This document shows, in pieces, positions 46,080-57,473 of a stretch of 64,000 nucleotides of DNA. Under the pieces are notes generated by a model. It ran no database searches. It saw only the letters and a list, made by a program, of their open reading frames with translations, and was not told where the DNA came from. Each line of letters begins with the position of its first letter. The first letter of the stretch is position 1. The position numbers and the translations under genes are program-made. The DNA is from Dastarcus helophoroides (Eukaryota > Arthropoda > Insecta > Coleoptera > Bothrideridae). Location: assembly GCA_028583605.1 (NCBI GenBank), contig CM053331.1, forward strand, positions 11,392,857-11,456,856, given 5' to 3'.

Positions 46080-48180
46080 TTGCCCAATAAGAAAGTATGT
46101 CACTTACAAAAAAGGTCGAGAAATGTCACTCTAGGAAAAGTAAGAATCAAAATTTTACACTAGGAGTGACATTATAGGAAAAGAAATAAAAATATCTCGA
46201 TATAAAAGAAGATATAATTCAATTTTAAAATATCCTAATCAAGTTGACATTTTGAGATTAAAAAAAAGAAACTCGACGACCATATTCGAAATTTCAAGAA
46301 AGAAAAATGCTAAATTGCGAAATTCTCAAAAATGCCAAAACTTCAATAAAAAAGTAAATTTTCAAAGAGTAGATGGTTAAGTATACGTAATTCTTAAAAT
46401 TTTGGAAGAGTTTAAAATTTTGAAAAAAAAAACAAAACTTAAAATTAATTAAAATTTGAAAGTCCAAATTTAAAAATTTTGCCCAAAATGTTAAACAAAT
46501 ATTGAAAAAATATGTAGATTGAAATTTTCTGAAAAGCTCGAAATTTTGGATTTTGAATTGTACTAGTTTTAAAAATAAGTTGAAATTCTGGAATGTACGG
46601 ATTTTCGAAGATAAAATTTTGAAAAATCAAAATTTTAAAAATGTTTATAAAAGTTTGACATTTTTTAAAAAGTGAAGATATTTAAAAAAGTGGGAATTTT
46701 GAAAAGGTTCGAATTTTTTGAGAAAGTTTTCTGAAAACTGAAAAATTTTGAAAAAAAGAGGAATTTTGAAAAATATCGAGACTTGAGAAACCCTTAAACT
46801 TTTAAAAAAACTTGGAAGTTCTACTAATTTTCAAAAAACTCAGTATTTTCAAGAATCGAAATTTCAATAATTAGTTGAAATTTTGAAAAAAGGAAAAAAT
46901 TTGATGTCTTAAAAAAATAGAAATTTTTAAGAGAAACCCAATTTTTGAAGCTGCATTAATTGAAAACCTTCAGATTTTCAAAGAAAAAAAACCAACCTCT
47001 GAAAATGGGAGCATTTAAAAAGAATTAAAAAATCGAAACTGAAGAATCCGCGAAATTTTTTAAAAAGTTGATATTTTGAATAAATTCCGAACATATCAAA
47101 TAAAATCGAGATTTTCAAAATCGAAGCTTTAAAGAATGTTGAAATTAAAAAATTGACACTTTGTAAAATGAAATTTTAAAAAATTTGAAATTTAAAAAAT
47201 ATCGAAATTCTAAAGGAGTGTTTCTCAACCGGTGTGTCGCCGGAAGTTTAGGTGCGCGCGAATTTTTTTTTGTTTTACGCTCCCGAGGAAGTTCTTTTTT
47301 TTTGGTCATGAAAATTTGTTGGAGGTTCATGATATTCTTTTTTTTGGTCTTCAAAAAGTTTTTTGACAGGTAATGAGCAAGCGTCTCGAATTTTTAGTCC
47401 GCATCACCTACAAAAAAAGATTGGGAAATACTATTCTAAAGGAAATCAAAAACAAAAAATTTCAAATATTAAAAACAATTTGAAATTTTTCAGAAAAGGT
47501 GGAAATTTTTGAAAAAATTTGAAAATTTTAAAAATGGCTGGAATTAAAAACATGAAACATCAGAGTCAAGATTTTAAAAATGGTCGAAATTCGAAAAAGT
47601 CGAAATTTTGATTAGGTTAAATTAAAAAAATACACCTTTTGAAAAACTTGACATTTTTAAAAAAGAGCAGGAATTTAAAAGAAAAACTTGTAAATGTTTA
47701 AAAAATGTCTAAATTATCAAAAATGTCAAGTCGAAAATTTGAAACATGAATATTTTAAACGTGGAATATTTCAAAGAAATCGAAATTTTCAACAACAAAA
47801 AATTTAAATAAATAAAATTATGAAATGAAATCGAAGTTTGGAAAAAATGCCAACCTTTCAAAAAACTTGACATTTTATCAAAACAAAATTGAAATTTGGA
47901 AACAAGTCTAAAATAGAAAAAAAGTCGAAATTTTGAAATATCCAATCTTGTAAAACATTTCATTTTCAAAAGAACAAAATTTTCAAAAGTCGCAGTTTAA
48001 AAAAACCATATTTACAAAATCGCAAAAACCAAATTATTTAGAAAACGGAAATTTGGAATTTCAAAGTCGTAATTTAAGAAAGTCCAAATTTAAAAAGACC
48101 AAAATTTGAAACAAATCAAAATTTTGAAAACACGAAGATTTCAAGAAAGGTCGAAATTTTGAAAAATATTAAAGAATTAA
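46080..48180. repeat. Degenerate TTTCGA repeat block, A orientation
   Basis: About 2.1 kb of AAAAAGTCGAAATTTTGAAA-like units, interrupted only by the hAT-type MITE at 47216-47433. No genes. Confidence 0.75.
47216..47433. repeat. hAT-type MITE with 8-bp duplication
   Basis: Flanked by TTCTAAAG at 47208-47215 and 47434-47441, an exact 8-bp target duplication as made by hAT elements. Ends GAGTGTTTCTCAACC and GATTGGGAAATACTA are imperfect inverted repeats close to the common CAGTGTTTCTCAACC form. 218 bp, non-coding; the frames across it are artefacts. Confidence 0.8.
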
Positions 48181-48342
48181 AAAAAAGTCCCAATGAGAGA
48201 TGTTTACATTAAAAAGTTATCATATCTGCTATGATTTTTCGACAGGGAGTGAATGCAATATTACACTAACTTGAATTATCGATCTTGCCCTTTTGTTTAG
48301 TTAAAAAAAAGATCGAAAATTCATTTCAGAGAAAAGTTTTAT

Positions 48343-48603
48343 TTAGTGAACCTTTAGCCGTCTGAGTGTTCGATACACAACATCATAGATCTGAAGTGTG
48401 TGAGACCTATGAGCAACATTACATCGGTAAGGAATGCCACTGGTTAAAAGTGCAAAGGAAGTTGCAGTATTTTTTGAACTCTTTAGAACAATTTTTAAAT
48501 TTTGTTTTAACTTTAACAATTGCCAAAATATTTGTATAATACCGCCGGGGACAATGTTGCTCTCAATTTGGCAAAATTCCTTGATCCCCAAACAAGCCCG
48601 CAA
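48343..48603 (-). pseudogene. Unidentified coding fragment
   Basis: Minus-strand frame whose amino-acid composition is unlike the repeat-derived frames: CLGIKEFCQIESNIVPGGII, then helical K/L-rich segments and YRCNVAHRSHTLQIYDVVYR before the stop at 48343. The upstream in-frame part SRKSYDIDDILRA reaches a stop at about 48637, with no ATG. It may be a terminal exon lacking a visible acceptor, a processed pseudogene piece or part of an unknown element. Family not recognised. Confidence 0.35.
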
Positions 48604-48880
48604 AATATCGTCGATGTCATAGGATTTGCGAGATTAACGCACTCCCTATAAAGAAGACTTAAGCACTGGACTTAATACTATACCCTACTTATTAATTCAT
48701 TTTCAAAAATCTCAAACAAAGAAAATCTCATCTATTTTAATTGAAGTCAACTATACAAGAATTAGTTACCTCGCCACTAGTGGTTTTGGTAACTTTAATT
48801 ACATCGATCATAACCTGGTTGTAATTTTTAAGTGAATTTCCATTAAAAATGCTGTATGTGCAAAACATCAGTACTATAAA

Positions 48881-49075
48881 ATGCATCTAGCTCCTCTATT
48901 TGCCAAAATACGTATTTTAAATATAACCGTCAACCATCAAACAAGACGTTATTCAATTAACATTGACAATACCGGACCACCAATTGATTTTTGTACTATT
49001 TCGTCATGTCAATTTGGAATTAAAATGCTAGGCCAATGCGGTTACATTATAGAGTTTAACAAATCGATGAAATAG
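48881..49075 (+). CDS. Unidentified small ORF, 64 aa
   Basis: ATG 48881 to TAG. Composition is protein-like (MHLAPLFAKIRILNITVNHQ ... SSCQFGIKMLGQCGYIIEFN) in a stretch without the degenerate repeat. No domain recognised, no clear splice sites. It could be a genuine small exon, or chance. Confidence 0.2.
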   Translation: MHLAPLFAKIRILNITVNHQTRRYSINIDNTGPPIDFCTISSCQFGIKMLGQCGYIIEFNKSMK

Positions 49076-49514
49076 AAATTTTTGGATAGCATCCAGATCT
49101 TAAAATAAAACGGTAATGATATAATATTTATTTATTTTTGTTATTGTATGTCGACCGAACGTTTGTTTTATCTTATTAGAAAACAAAACAGGTTATTTCA
49201 AAGCAACCTTTTTTTTTAAATTAAATAATTAGAAAAAACTACTTTAGGTCAAAAATTCAAATATTGAACTGCTTAGGTTAGGTATGAAAACGAAAGGAAT
49301 TTTTTATTAGACCTTTAATCGACATTTTTTTTTTTTTCAAATAATCCGACTCTAATCCCAAAATGTTGACTTTCCGCTTATGATTTTGATTTCTCTTTCT
49401 GAAACTTCAATTGTAAATTGTCCGATTATTGTTAAATTCCTACTCTGTAGAAGTATCAAAAGTAAATCATTACTGTATTTGTGAATTTTTTGTTAAATTG
49501 ATCAGGGATAAACT

Positions 49515-50944
49515 GGATGGTGCTTATCCAAACGGAACCAAGTGCCAATCATTAGCTTGGGGCAATCCCTGTTTAAATTGCAATTTAATGTTAAAAAATC
49601 ATAATTTAATATTTTTATCACATTTTAACATATAGTTGTTCAGATCGTCATATACTATGGTTTTCTACCATTATTTTCGAAAAATATTGAAAATTTGATA
49701 GTATTTTGATACATTTTTGGCGGTTGATTCCTTTTCGTTAAATATAAAACTAAACAAATACAATTTTCAAAAAGGGATATATTAAGATAATGACGAGCGA
49801 ACAGAGAACATGATGCATTAATTATGTTAACATAACAATATTTTAGTACTCCATCTTTTCGCCACATATCGATTCTCTTGTACAATCAATATATTCTCCG
49901 AATCCATGGATCTCGTCCTCAAAATTTGTATCTTTAAATTCATGGAAAATTCTTTTATATCAGTAGCTATTAATGGCAGAAGACTTTTGATATCTGCTAA
50001 TTTCTTCACAGATATATTGTTTCCATCAAGATAAAGAAGTTCCAGTTTTGAGTCTGTTAATAGTAACGGTCTTCTTCTTACCTGTTTGAAATATTTATTT
50101 TTTATTTTAGTTTTCACATAGAGGCGCTTCTTTGAGAAAAATACTTAGAGGCTTATCTTTGTCGATTTTTATTACGTGGCCTTTGAGCCGACCAACATTT
50201 TCTCCTGATGCTCTTTTTTTTCTATTGATTATTACCTTTTTAGTTTTCGCATCTAAAAAACTCTTCGCTTTGCATCTCTGTCACTACAAACGCCTCTTTA
50301 TTCTGGCATCTTAAAATAACATTTTTCAACTCTCCAGTGTGTATACCCTTAGTTGAAATTGCCAAAATGTTGCCAAGATCAGTGTCATTTGGGAGAAAGG
50401 TATGTCCCGAAACCAGATATTAAAAAAAATCTTTTCAAAGTTGCATGTGCGGAAAGTACGGCTTTTAGAATCAAAAAAATTTTGATATTTCTATTTTGAT
50501 CATCGTAGGAGTCTGACCAAAAATGAGCTCTTCTGTGTTGGAAGACAAATAAAGTTTAACATTTTTTTAAGTAAATGCTATCATTTCTTGTGATTCTAAT
50601 GCTAGCAACATTATTTTTCTAGTTCTGTCCATATTGTCACAACTAAAATCTCTTTTAAAAATATGTATAACAAGAACAAACTCTACATTAAATAGTTAAA
50701 AGGGACCACCTGTCATGAGCGCTATACTTATTCAAATAAAGCCTGTCACTTGGTTCTTTTTAGAGAAATATAGAAACCAACTTGTCAGTTTGGCGCTTGC
50801 TTCATTCACTAATTAATGACGCTGTGGATACTTTGGGAGTTGGGTCTTTTTAAAGAAATCAAAGTCCTCATTTGTCGATTTTTTGGTGACCATAACCAAA
50901 AAATGCTAATTTGACGGTTGGTTCCATTTGGATAAGCGCCATCC
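49515..50944. mobile_element. Terminal-inverted-repeat element carrying an LRR-like fragment
   Basis: GGATGGTGCTTATCCAAACG at 49515 and its mirror ending at 50944 (reverse complement GGATGGCGCTTATCCAAATG) form about 27-bp inverted repeats with two mismatches, followed by weaker similarity. AACT occurs directly outside both ends (49511-49514 and 50945-50948), a probable 4-bp target duplication. The 1.4-kb interior has no transposase but has a minus-strand leucine-rich-repeat-like coding fragment (49827-50082). The superfamily is not known. Confidence 0.55.
49827..50082 (-). pseudogene. Leucine-rich-repeat-like exon fragment
   Basis: On the minus strand an acceptor-like TTTCAAACAG is followed from 50081 by VRRRPLLLTDSKLELLYLDG and NNISVKKLADIKSLLPLIAT, i.e. 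one LRR-type LxxLxLxxNxI unit, then a tail to a stop at 49827. Upstream minus-strand sequence (about 50310-50110) gives broken but protein-like readings, such as GRLKGHVIKIDKDKPLSIFL, interrupted by stops. It looks like a decayed copy of a host LRR protein gene lying inside the inverted-repeat element. No gene name can be given. Confidence 0.4.
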
Positions 50945-51002
50945 AACTAGCAGAATGATGTCAACTAATTACATGGCTAACTTTATGTCAACTTCCAAGA
51001 AG

Positions 51003-51757
51003 GTTTCACCACTTTACCACATCGGCAATTAAATAAATAATTACGCGATACGTATTTCGTTAGCCGAATTGGCATTTTTAAGCGTACTAATCTAAAAAGA
51101 TTAGCAAAAGCTGCATCGATGTTATCTACATTGAGATTCAAATCGATACTGGCGGTCTTTTGCTTTCTTTCCTATTTCTAATTGTTTAACACTACTAATC
51201 TGGTGCATGAAATTTTGACCTGCCACAAATAGCCTTCAATAAACTGGATGCCGCCAATGGTTCTTTATTTCCGTTAAGGGTAACTGGCCTCTGATTGATA
51301 TAAATTGTTTCGTATGCATCAAGTTCTCTGTTATTTGTGACCGATCTTAACAATTTTAAATTTTCAATGTTAATTCTGTGTCCTGTACTTATCATTTGTA
51401 GGGCGACACTTGATCTTTTTTCTCTATTGTATCTAAAATGAGCGATATGTTCTTTAAATCTGGTTTAAATGGATATTTTGGTCTGTCCAACATATGATAA
51501 ATTACAATTGTTACAGCTTATTTCGTAAATTCCGGAATTGTCAAGCTTGTCCAATTTATCTTTAGCATTACCCAAATTATTGCGGAGACTGTTATTGGCT
51601 GTGTACATTACTTTTACGTTGTTTTCTTTTAGAACTTTATTAATTTTATTGGTGATATTCGGGTAAAATGGTAATTTCACAACGGTTGTAGGAGTGTTAT
51701 CTTTAGATTGATCAAGCTTAGAGCAATCCTGAATTATTTTCTTAAAGTAAAGAAAAC
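51003..51757 (-). mobile_element. Penelope-like element, 5'-truncated, inverted copy 1
   Basis: Minus strand, from the centre outwards: linker between reverse transcriptase and nuclease (VVKLPFYPNITNKINKVLKE at about 51675-51615), then the GIY-YIG nuclease start (SGIYEISCNNCNLSYVGQT, about 51540-51480), a frameshift near 51465, the rest of the nuclease with the DAYETIYI Glu (51395-51195), then a 3' tail to about 51003. The Cys pair CNNC between the two nuclease motifs and the linker identify a Penelope-like retroelement. The reverse transcriptase is missing. Confidence 0.8.
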
Positions 51758-52335
51758 AACGTAATGCTAAAAATAAATTGGACAAGCTTGAGAATTCCGG
51801 AATTTACGAAATAAGCTGTAACAATTGTAATTTATCATATGTTGGACAGACCAAAAGATTCATTAAAACCAGATTTAAAGAACATATCGCTCATTTTAGA
51901 TACAATAGAGAAGAAAAATCAAGTGTCGCCCTACATATGATAAGTACAGGACACAAAATTAACCTTGAAAATTTAAAATTGTTAAGATCGGTCACAAATA
52001 ACAGAGAACTTGATGCATACGAAACAATTTATATCAATCAGAGGCCAGTTACCCTTAACGGAAATAAAGGACCATTGGCGGCATCCAGTTTATTAAAGGC
52101 TATTTGTGGCAGGTCAAAATTTCATGCACCAGATGTGTTAAACAATTAGAAATAGGAAAGAAAGCAAAAAACCGCCAGTATCGATTTGAATCTCAATGTA
52201 GATAACATCGATGCAGCTTTTGCTAATCTTTTTAGATTAGTACGCTTAAAAATGCCAATTCGGCTGGCGAAATACGTATCGCGTAATTATTTATTTAATT
52301 GCCGATGTGGTAAAGGGGTGAAACCTTCTTTGACT
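51758..52335 (+). mobile_element. Penelope-like element, 5'-truncated, inverted copy 2
   Basis: Mirror image of the preceding copy, joined head-to-head, with about 90% or better identity by eye over the shared part. It has an uninterrupted nuclease (51778-52149) and the same 3' tail up to about 52335. Near the junction it has AAAGAAAACAACGTA and then skips about 45 bp present in copy 1, so it has a private deletion. The tail stops about 70 bp before the Ig exon at 52406. Confidence 0.8.
51778..52149 (+). CDS. GIY-YIG endonuclease domain of Penelope-like element (fragment)
   Basis: 123-codon open frame, a fragment of the element's polyprotein. GIY at residues 8-10 and YVG at 21-23 with the CNNC insertion between them, Arg in KTRFKEH, a His-rich middle (HMISTGHK) and the catalytic-type Glu in DAYETIYI. 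This nuclease nicks target DNA to prime reverse transcription in complete elements. Here the reverse transcriptase is absent and the first Met is internal, so it is a remnant, although the domain itself is uninterrupted. Confidence 0.75.
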   Translation: MDKLENSGIYEISCNNCNLSYVGQTKRFIKTRFKEHIAHFRYNREEKSSVALHMISTGHKINLENLKLLRSVTNNRELDAYETIYINQRPVTLNGNKGPLAASSLLKAICGRSKFHAPDVLNN

Positions 52336-52405
52336 TAATCACAAGCCACAATGTTTAGTTCAGTGCTTTAGTTATGTCAACTTATCACAATTTTATTTGT
52401 TTCAG

Positions 52406-52771
52406 GTGTAGCAGAAATTCAAATAGTAGAATTAAAAGTTCCATCAGACTTGCAAAGTGGCTCTGCCGATTCTGTGATATTAGACTGTGAGTTTACGGCC
52501 AAAAACGAGGATGGGCTAGAAGTAAAATGGTTTTACAATGGATTTAAAGACATGATATATCAGTGGCTGCCGGCGACGAATAAATCAGGACAGGCTTCAG
52601 GTTCTCTTAAAAACCACATTGACGAAGGATACAAGATATCGAATGAATCCTCATCAATGTATAGAGCCATCAAAATCAAAGACTTGACTCCTGATGTCTC
52701 TGGAAATTACACATGTAAAGTCTCCGGAGACTATAACGAAGAATTCGAAACCAAAACTATGATCATTTATG
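52406..52771 (+). CDS. Ig-superfamily protein, exon 2 (first Ig domain)
   Basis: 366-bp exon, acceptor TTGTTTCAG ending 52405 and donor G/GTAAGT at 52772, both phase 1, so one symmetric Ig module. It reads VAEIQIVELKVPSDLQ, first Cys in ILDCEF, the core Trp in EVKWFYNG, then IYQWLP, and the closing DVSGNYTCKV with the second Cys. This V-type domain is extracellular; N-glycosylation sequons include NKS, NES and NYT. The WFYNG..IYQWLP stretch resembles small insect two-Ig membrane proteins of the beaten-path/CG5597-like kind, a weak impression only. A cell-adhesion or receptor role is inferred from the fold. Confidence 0.85.
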
Positions 52772-54849
52772 GTAAGTTATCGTTAGGAACTACTTTCCAA
52801 ATCTGCTAAATTTTGAAGGCAATTAAACTAACATCAACTATTGGGTGTTAAAAAAGTCAACAACTGTGCTGTGACTTTGTTAGAAGGGGGTGTATCGAAA
52901 AAGGAATTCTATTACTTATTGAATGTTTTGGTGGGTCTGTCTGTTTGATGTTTCATTTATTCAAAGAGGTTAGAATTTTCTAAGGCTAAAAAAACTTTTA
53001 GAAGGTTATGTCTTTTGACAAAATATTGTAACAGTGTTAGTGAGTTCCGAGATCTGTTTGGAAATAAAGTGGTTACAATTCACGCAGTATTAATCATTCG
53101 ACCGCGCAACAATATTAATGAGATACACAAACATCGAGTTGCTTTCATATCTTCAAGTGAACTTAAACAAAATTATTCGGTTTTTGATCAGTAGTTTGCA
53201 ATGCTAGTGGTTCAAATGTATTAAAACCTCGCAGTTGTCAATTACTGATAATCTATTTAAGAAATATATTAAAAACCTAAGACCTTTTCTCAGCCAACTT
53301 GATGACTATTTTAACTGAACACTCGATAGTTGTAACTGCTCTAGTTATATCGTATTTAGGCTTTATACGTTATAATTCAACTAATTTTAGTAGTTAGGGC
53401 TATATTATTAAACTGTCCCGTACAGCATCTCAATCAGAAAGATATCATTTTAGCGATATCTTTAAGAGACAGAGAAATGTTAACATTTAGATAACTTTTT
53501 AGTCGTCAGATTACTGACATCTAACAGATATCTATAGGATGATTTTGATATATGTCTTTAGGATGAGAAATTCTTATGTTAACCTAATGTTAACTTTCTG
53601 ACAATATTTCCCACGTCAGACTAAAAAATGATGACTCTAAATGCTCTTTAAGAGAGCTTATTGCTGAGCGGGAGGCTAAACTACGTCACGTTATTATTTT
53701 GTAATCACAGTTCTGAGGAAAATTGTAATTTTGAAAATAATATCTCTTTTATATCCCTCGTTCCTATTTTTAATTTTATAAATACTTTTATTGCTTTGTT
53801 TGTTGCAAAGGGAGAAATTAAGATGAAAAATAAGAACTTTTTAACATTTCAATAAATAATATTGAGGAAATATTTATTTCTATTAGCTAAAGAAAATTAG
53901 AAATTTCTCATCAATATTACACTACACTTAAAAGTCTGTCTAATTAATTCAAGTTTTTTTTTATTCATTTGCATCTTAACTGGTTTGTTTAGTTTGTTAT
54001 CTCTTGGCGCGTGCCACTTCGTTACCCTTCGTTTGCTTCACACAAAGAAATCGTATCCCGCGTCATAAAAATTACTGTACACTACTTGCAAAACTTACGA
54101 AGAAGGGGGCAACCACCATAAGTTATTAAGTAATGCTTTCTGAGGAACATCATGCTCATACATTTTTGTATTATTTGCAAAGTCTACAGACTATAAAATG
54201 TATTGAAGACGTTTTCTTCAGTGGCTGGAATTGATTACATCTTCTTTTCTGCATAAATATGTATCGAAGAGGTTTTCTTCTGTGGCTGAAACTGATTACA
54301 TCTTCTGTTCTGTATAAATATTGTTACCTTACTTTTGATTAATTTTATGCAAGACAGTAATGTCTCAATTAAGGAAAACTAAATAATTTGGTTTAATAGT
54401 AGAATTATAAGCAGATTTTCATGTACTGTAAACGTTAATGTTTGACTGTTAACTGGTTAGCATACTCTTCAGATAGTTTTATTGAAAAATGTCAATTAGA
54501 GATTCACATTTGGTTTTTATTTGACATCATCACTAGCTTCTCAATGATAGTTAATACAGTCATGTACAATTTGTCAAACAAAATTGATAAAACTTTCTAA
54601 AGCGGTTTAGAAAATTTCAGTTGACAACCAAAATTTAAAAAAAAATTCTGAAAAAGATCGGTGGAGAATAAAATTGCATATAAATATGATCATTTATTTA
54701 AATTATTTCGAGGGTTTGCAGCTCACAGTTGCCGCTTCTCGCATTCTCGGGGCCATCGGCTTTTGGCCTCCCAATCGGTTTGTTGGAGTCCTCTAGCTGT
54801 CATTCCGCTTTTACATTTTGGATCCATTTTTTTCTCGGGCAGCCTTTTT
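52772..54849. other. Intron of Ig gene, left part
   Basis: Contains a copy of the dispersed repeat of 11.5 kb at about 53110-53260 (GAGATACACAAAC, GTGGTTCAAATGTA, GCAGTTGTCAATTACTGATA) and two tandem near-copies of about 70 bp at about 54200-54325 (GACGTTTTCTTCAGTGGCTG and GAGGTTTTCTTCTGTGGCTG). No gene seen. Confidence 0.5.
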
Positions 54850-55146
54850 TATTTCAGTCAGTGGGCACATAAATTAATATTTTAAGGGTTATTCGTTCTT
54901 CATTCAAACGTTGTAGGTGCCCGTACCATTTCTGTTGTTTTTTATTAATGGTGTCCATTATAGTGCCTGGAATGACCATTCTTCTTTGGATCTCTTCGCT
55001 CCTGTTTCGGTTCTGTAGTGTCAACGCACAGCATCTCCTCCAGTATGACATTTCGGTTGATAAAAGTTTGCTGGACATTTTGCTATTTATTACCCAGGCC
55101 TCCGACCCATACGTTATTGCCATTTTAATTAATGCTTTATAGATAT

Positions 55147-55496
55147 TGTTACGGGCTATCGTCGATTCGAATGATTATCAACACTTGTTGAATAATACCC
55201 ACTTTATTTTCAAACTAAACTCGGAACACTACAACTGAATAATTAACTCACTTACTGACTTCTAACTACTAACCCACTAAGTACACTGACTGACTGACTG
55301 ACTCGAGGGAAAGGCGACCGCCTTATATAGTTCTGGCTCCCGGGTTCTAGAAAAATCCAGCAGAAAATGCTTATCGTTTGCCAAAATTTCTGGAACGCTT
55401 ATGTGTCGTTTGCTTCATTATCGCGGCCGCTTTCCCTTATCAGATCTTTCTTACGTACTAAACTCTACAATTTACATTTCGTTACAATATATTTCT
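55147..55496 (-). mobile_element. Solo LTR (copy 3) inserted in the RTE-like LINE
   Basis: 350 bp, TGTTACG...GTTACA, with an exact 4-bp duplication ATAT on both sides (55143-55146 and 55497-55500). The minus strand has TATATAA (about 55324-55330) upstream of the AATAAA side, the same orientation as copies 1 and 2. Removing the LTR and one ATAT restores the LINE frame across the site (...KRNIYKALIK...), so it entered an already resident LINE. Confidence 0.85.
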
Positions 55497-57473
55497 TTTA
55501 GTTTTGTGTGTCAAGTTGTTGTTCCCCAGAATTGGATGCAAAGCTTTAATCATATTCTTCCCTTTACCAACCATTTTCATTAGGTCCTTGTCATCTTTCC
55601 CGTTCTGACTTATTAGAACTCCCAAGTATTCGTATTTGTCGACGTTTTTTATTACTATCCCCCATTTTTATATCCTCCTCCTTTTCTCCTATAATCATGT
55701 ATTTTGTCTTTTCTGTACTGACTTCTAGTCCCCATTTTGTGTATTCCTCCACAAGCTTGTTCAACATGTACGTCATATCTCGTTCGTCTTCGGCCAGGAT
55801 TACTTGTTCGTTTGCAAAAAGAATTGTATATCTTAGACTATTGTCTACTGTTATTCCCATAGGGCTGCATTTCTTTGTCCATTGTCCTAATGCTATGTTT
55901 AAATAGATTTTGAATAAGCTAGGAGAAAGACAGCAGCCTTGTTTTAATCCCTTTGTTTGCGAGAATGGAGGTGCCACTGCATTACCAGGTTCTCTGCGTA
56001 CGGGGCTTTCGTAGGTCAGATGTATCTTTTGCTCACGCCTGATTGTTCCATGGCCATCCACAGTTTTTGGAGGAGAACCGAGTCGTATGCTTTTAACAGG
56101 TCTACAAAGGTGACATGAAGTTTTCTCCCTTGTAATAGATTCTTTTCTGCTATCTGTCTCAATGTGAACATGTTATCTATGCAAGACCTTCCAGGTTTAA
56201 AGCTGCTCTGTTCTTCGATGTCTGCAGCTTCGTCTCCAATTCTGGTTTTGAGAGCTCTTCCGTATAATTTGTCAATCGATGATGTTATACTTATCCCTCT
56301 GTAGTTCTGGCATTCGTGCCGGTTTCCTTTTTTATAGATTGATTTTAAATAGGATGCTTTTCAATTTTTTGGGACGTCGTCTCCAGCTAAGCATTTGTTG
56401 AATATTTGGCAGATTTTATCTAGGACTTCTGCGATAGCCTATTTGATTAACTCGATAGATAAATCAACTGGTCCAGGATCTTTTTTGTTTTCTATTTTCT
56501 GTAGTGCTGCTTTCACTTCTTCTAGGGAAATTTTTTCGCTTTCCTTGTCTGGTTCCATTACCTTTAGTCAAGATATTCGAGTCGATTTTCAGTTAACAGC
56601 TTATCATAATAATCCTTCCATCTTTCCACCTTGATGGAATGTATTTTGCTTCTTTCATTTGTATTTCTACTTACACATATACTTATCATGTTTCCCTTGA
56701 CCTAGATCCCCCAACCATTGAGTTTATTTGAGCACATTTTCTATCTCAAGCAGGATTTTTTGCCTTTTTCATATATCTGTTGTAATACCTTTGATCTTCC
56801 ACATCTTTTGTGCTAAGCCGTCTAAGATATAATCTTTTTTTCTCCTCTAATATTTCTGTTAGCTCGTCCGTTCACCAATAATTCTTTGTTCTAGTTGTAT
56901 CTTTTATCCCTATCGCCTCTCTTGCTGCTTCATGTATCTCTTCCGCACGTCCTGTTATTTCATCCTGCAGTTTTTGGGCTAGACCTACTTTATACAAAAA
57001 GCTCGTGGACTCATTTTTCAAACCGTCCAAATTGTACCAAGTTTTCTTCACTTTTTTTCTGTTCTTGATGCTTCAGTCTGAACTCTACGTTTTATTTTTA
57101 ACGGAGCTTTAACTAACAGGTAGTCTGATCTGCGTTCTGCACCTCTCCATACTTTCACATCATGTGCAAAAATCGAACGAATTCTGTTTTATGATAACAT
57201 TATCTAGTATTGACTTTAGGTTCCTTGTTCTCTGAGTACAAGAGTATTTGTTAATATCTCTGTGTTGAAAGCACCCATTTAAAATTTTCAGAGAATGTTG
57301 TTCACATAACTCTATCTATCTTTGTCCATTATCGTTCACTTCCTTCTCTCCGTGTTGTCCTATTATTTGGCTTTACCTGTCCGACCCTTTAAGTCTCTTG
57401 CTAGAATTATTTCTTGTCTCCTGTTCGTTTCAGCAATTTCATCAGAAAGTTTGTCAAATAATAATCCTTTAGT

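Noticed and set aside
51003..52335. Hammerhead ribozyme in the Penelope-like tails
   Set aside because: CCGATGTGG...GTGAAACC near both tails only loosely resembles the core; CTGATGA is not preserved and stem II does not pair, so it was not called.
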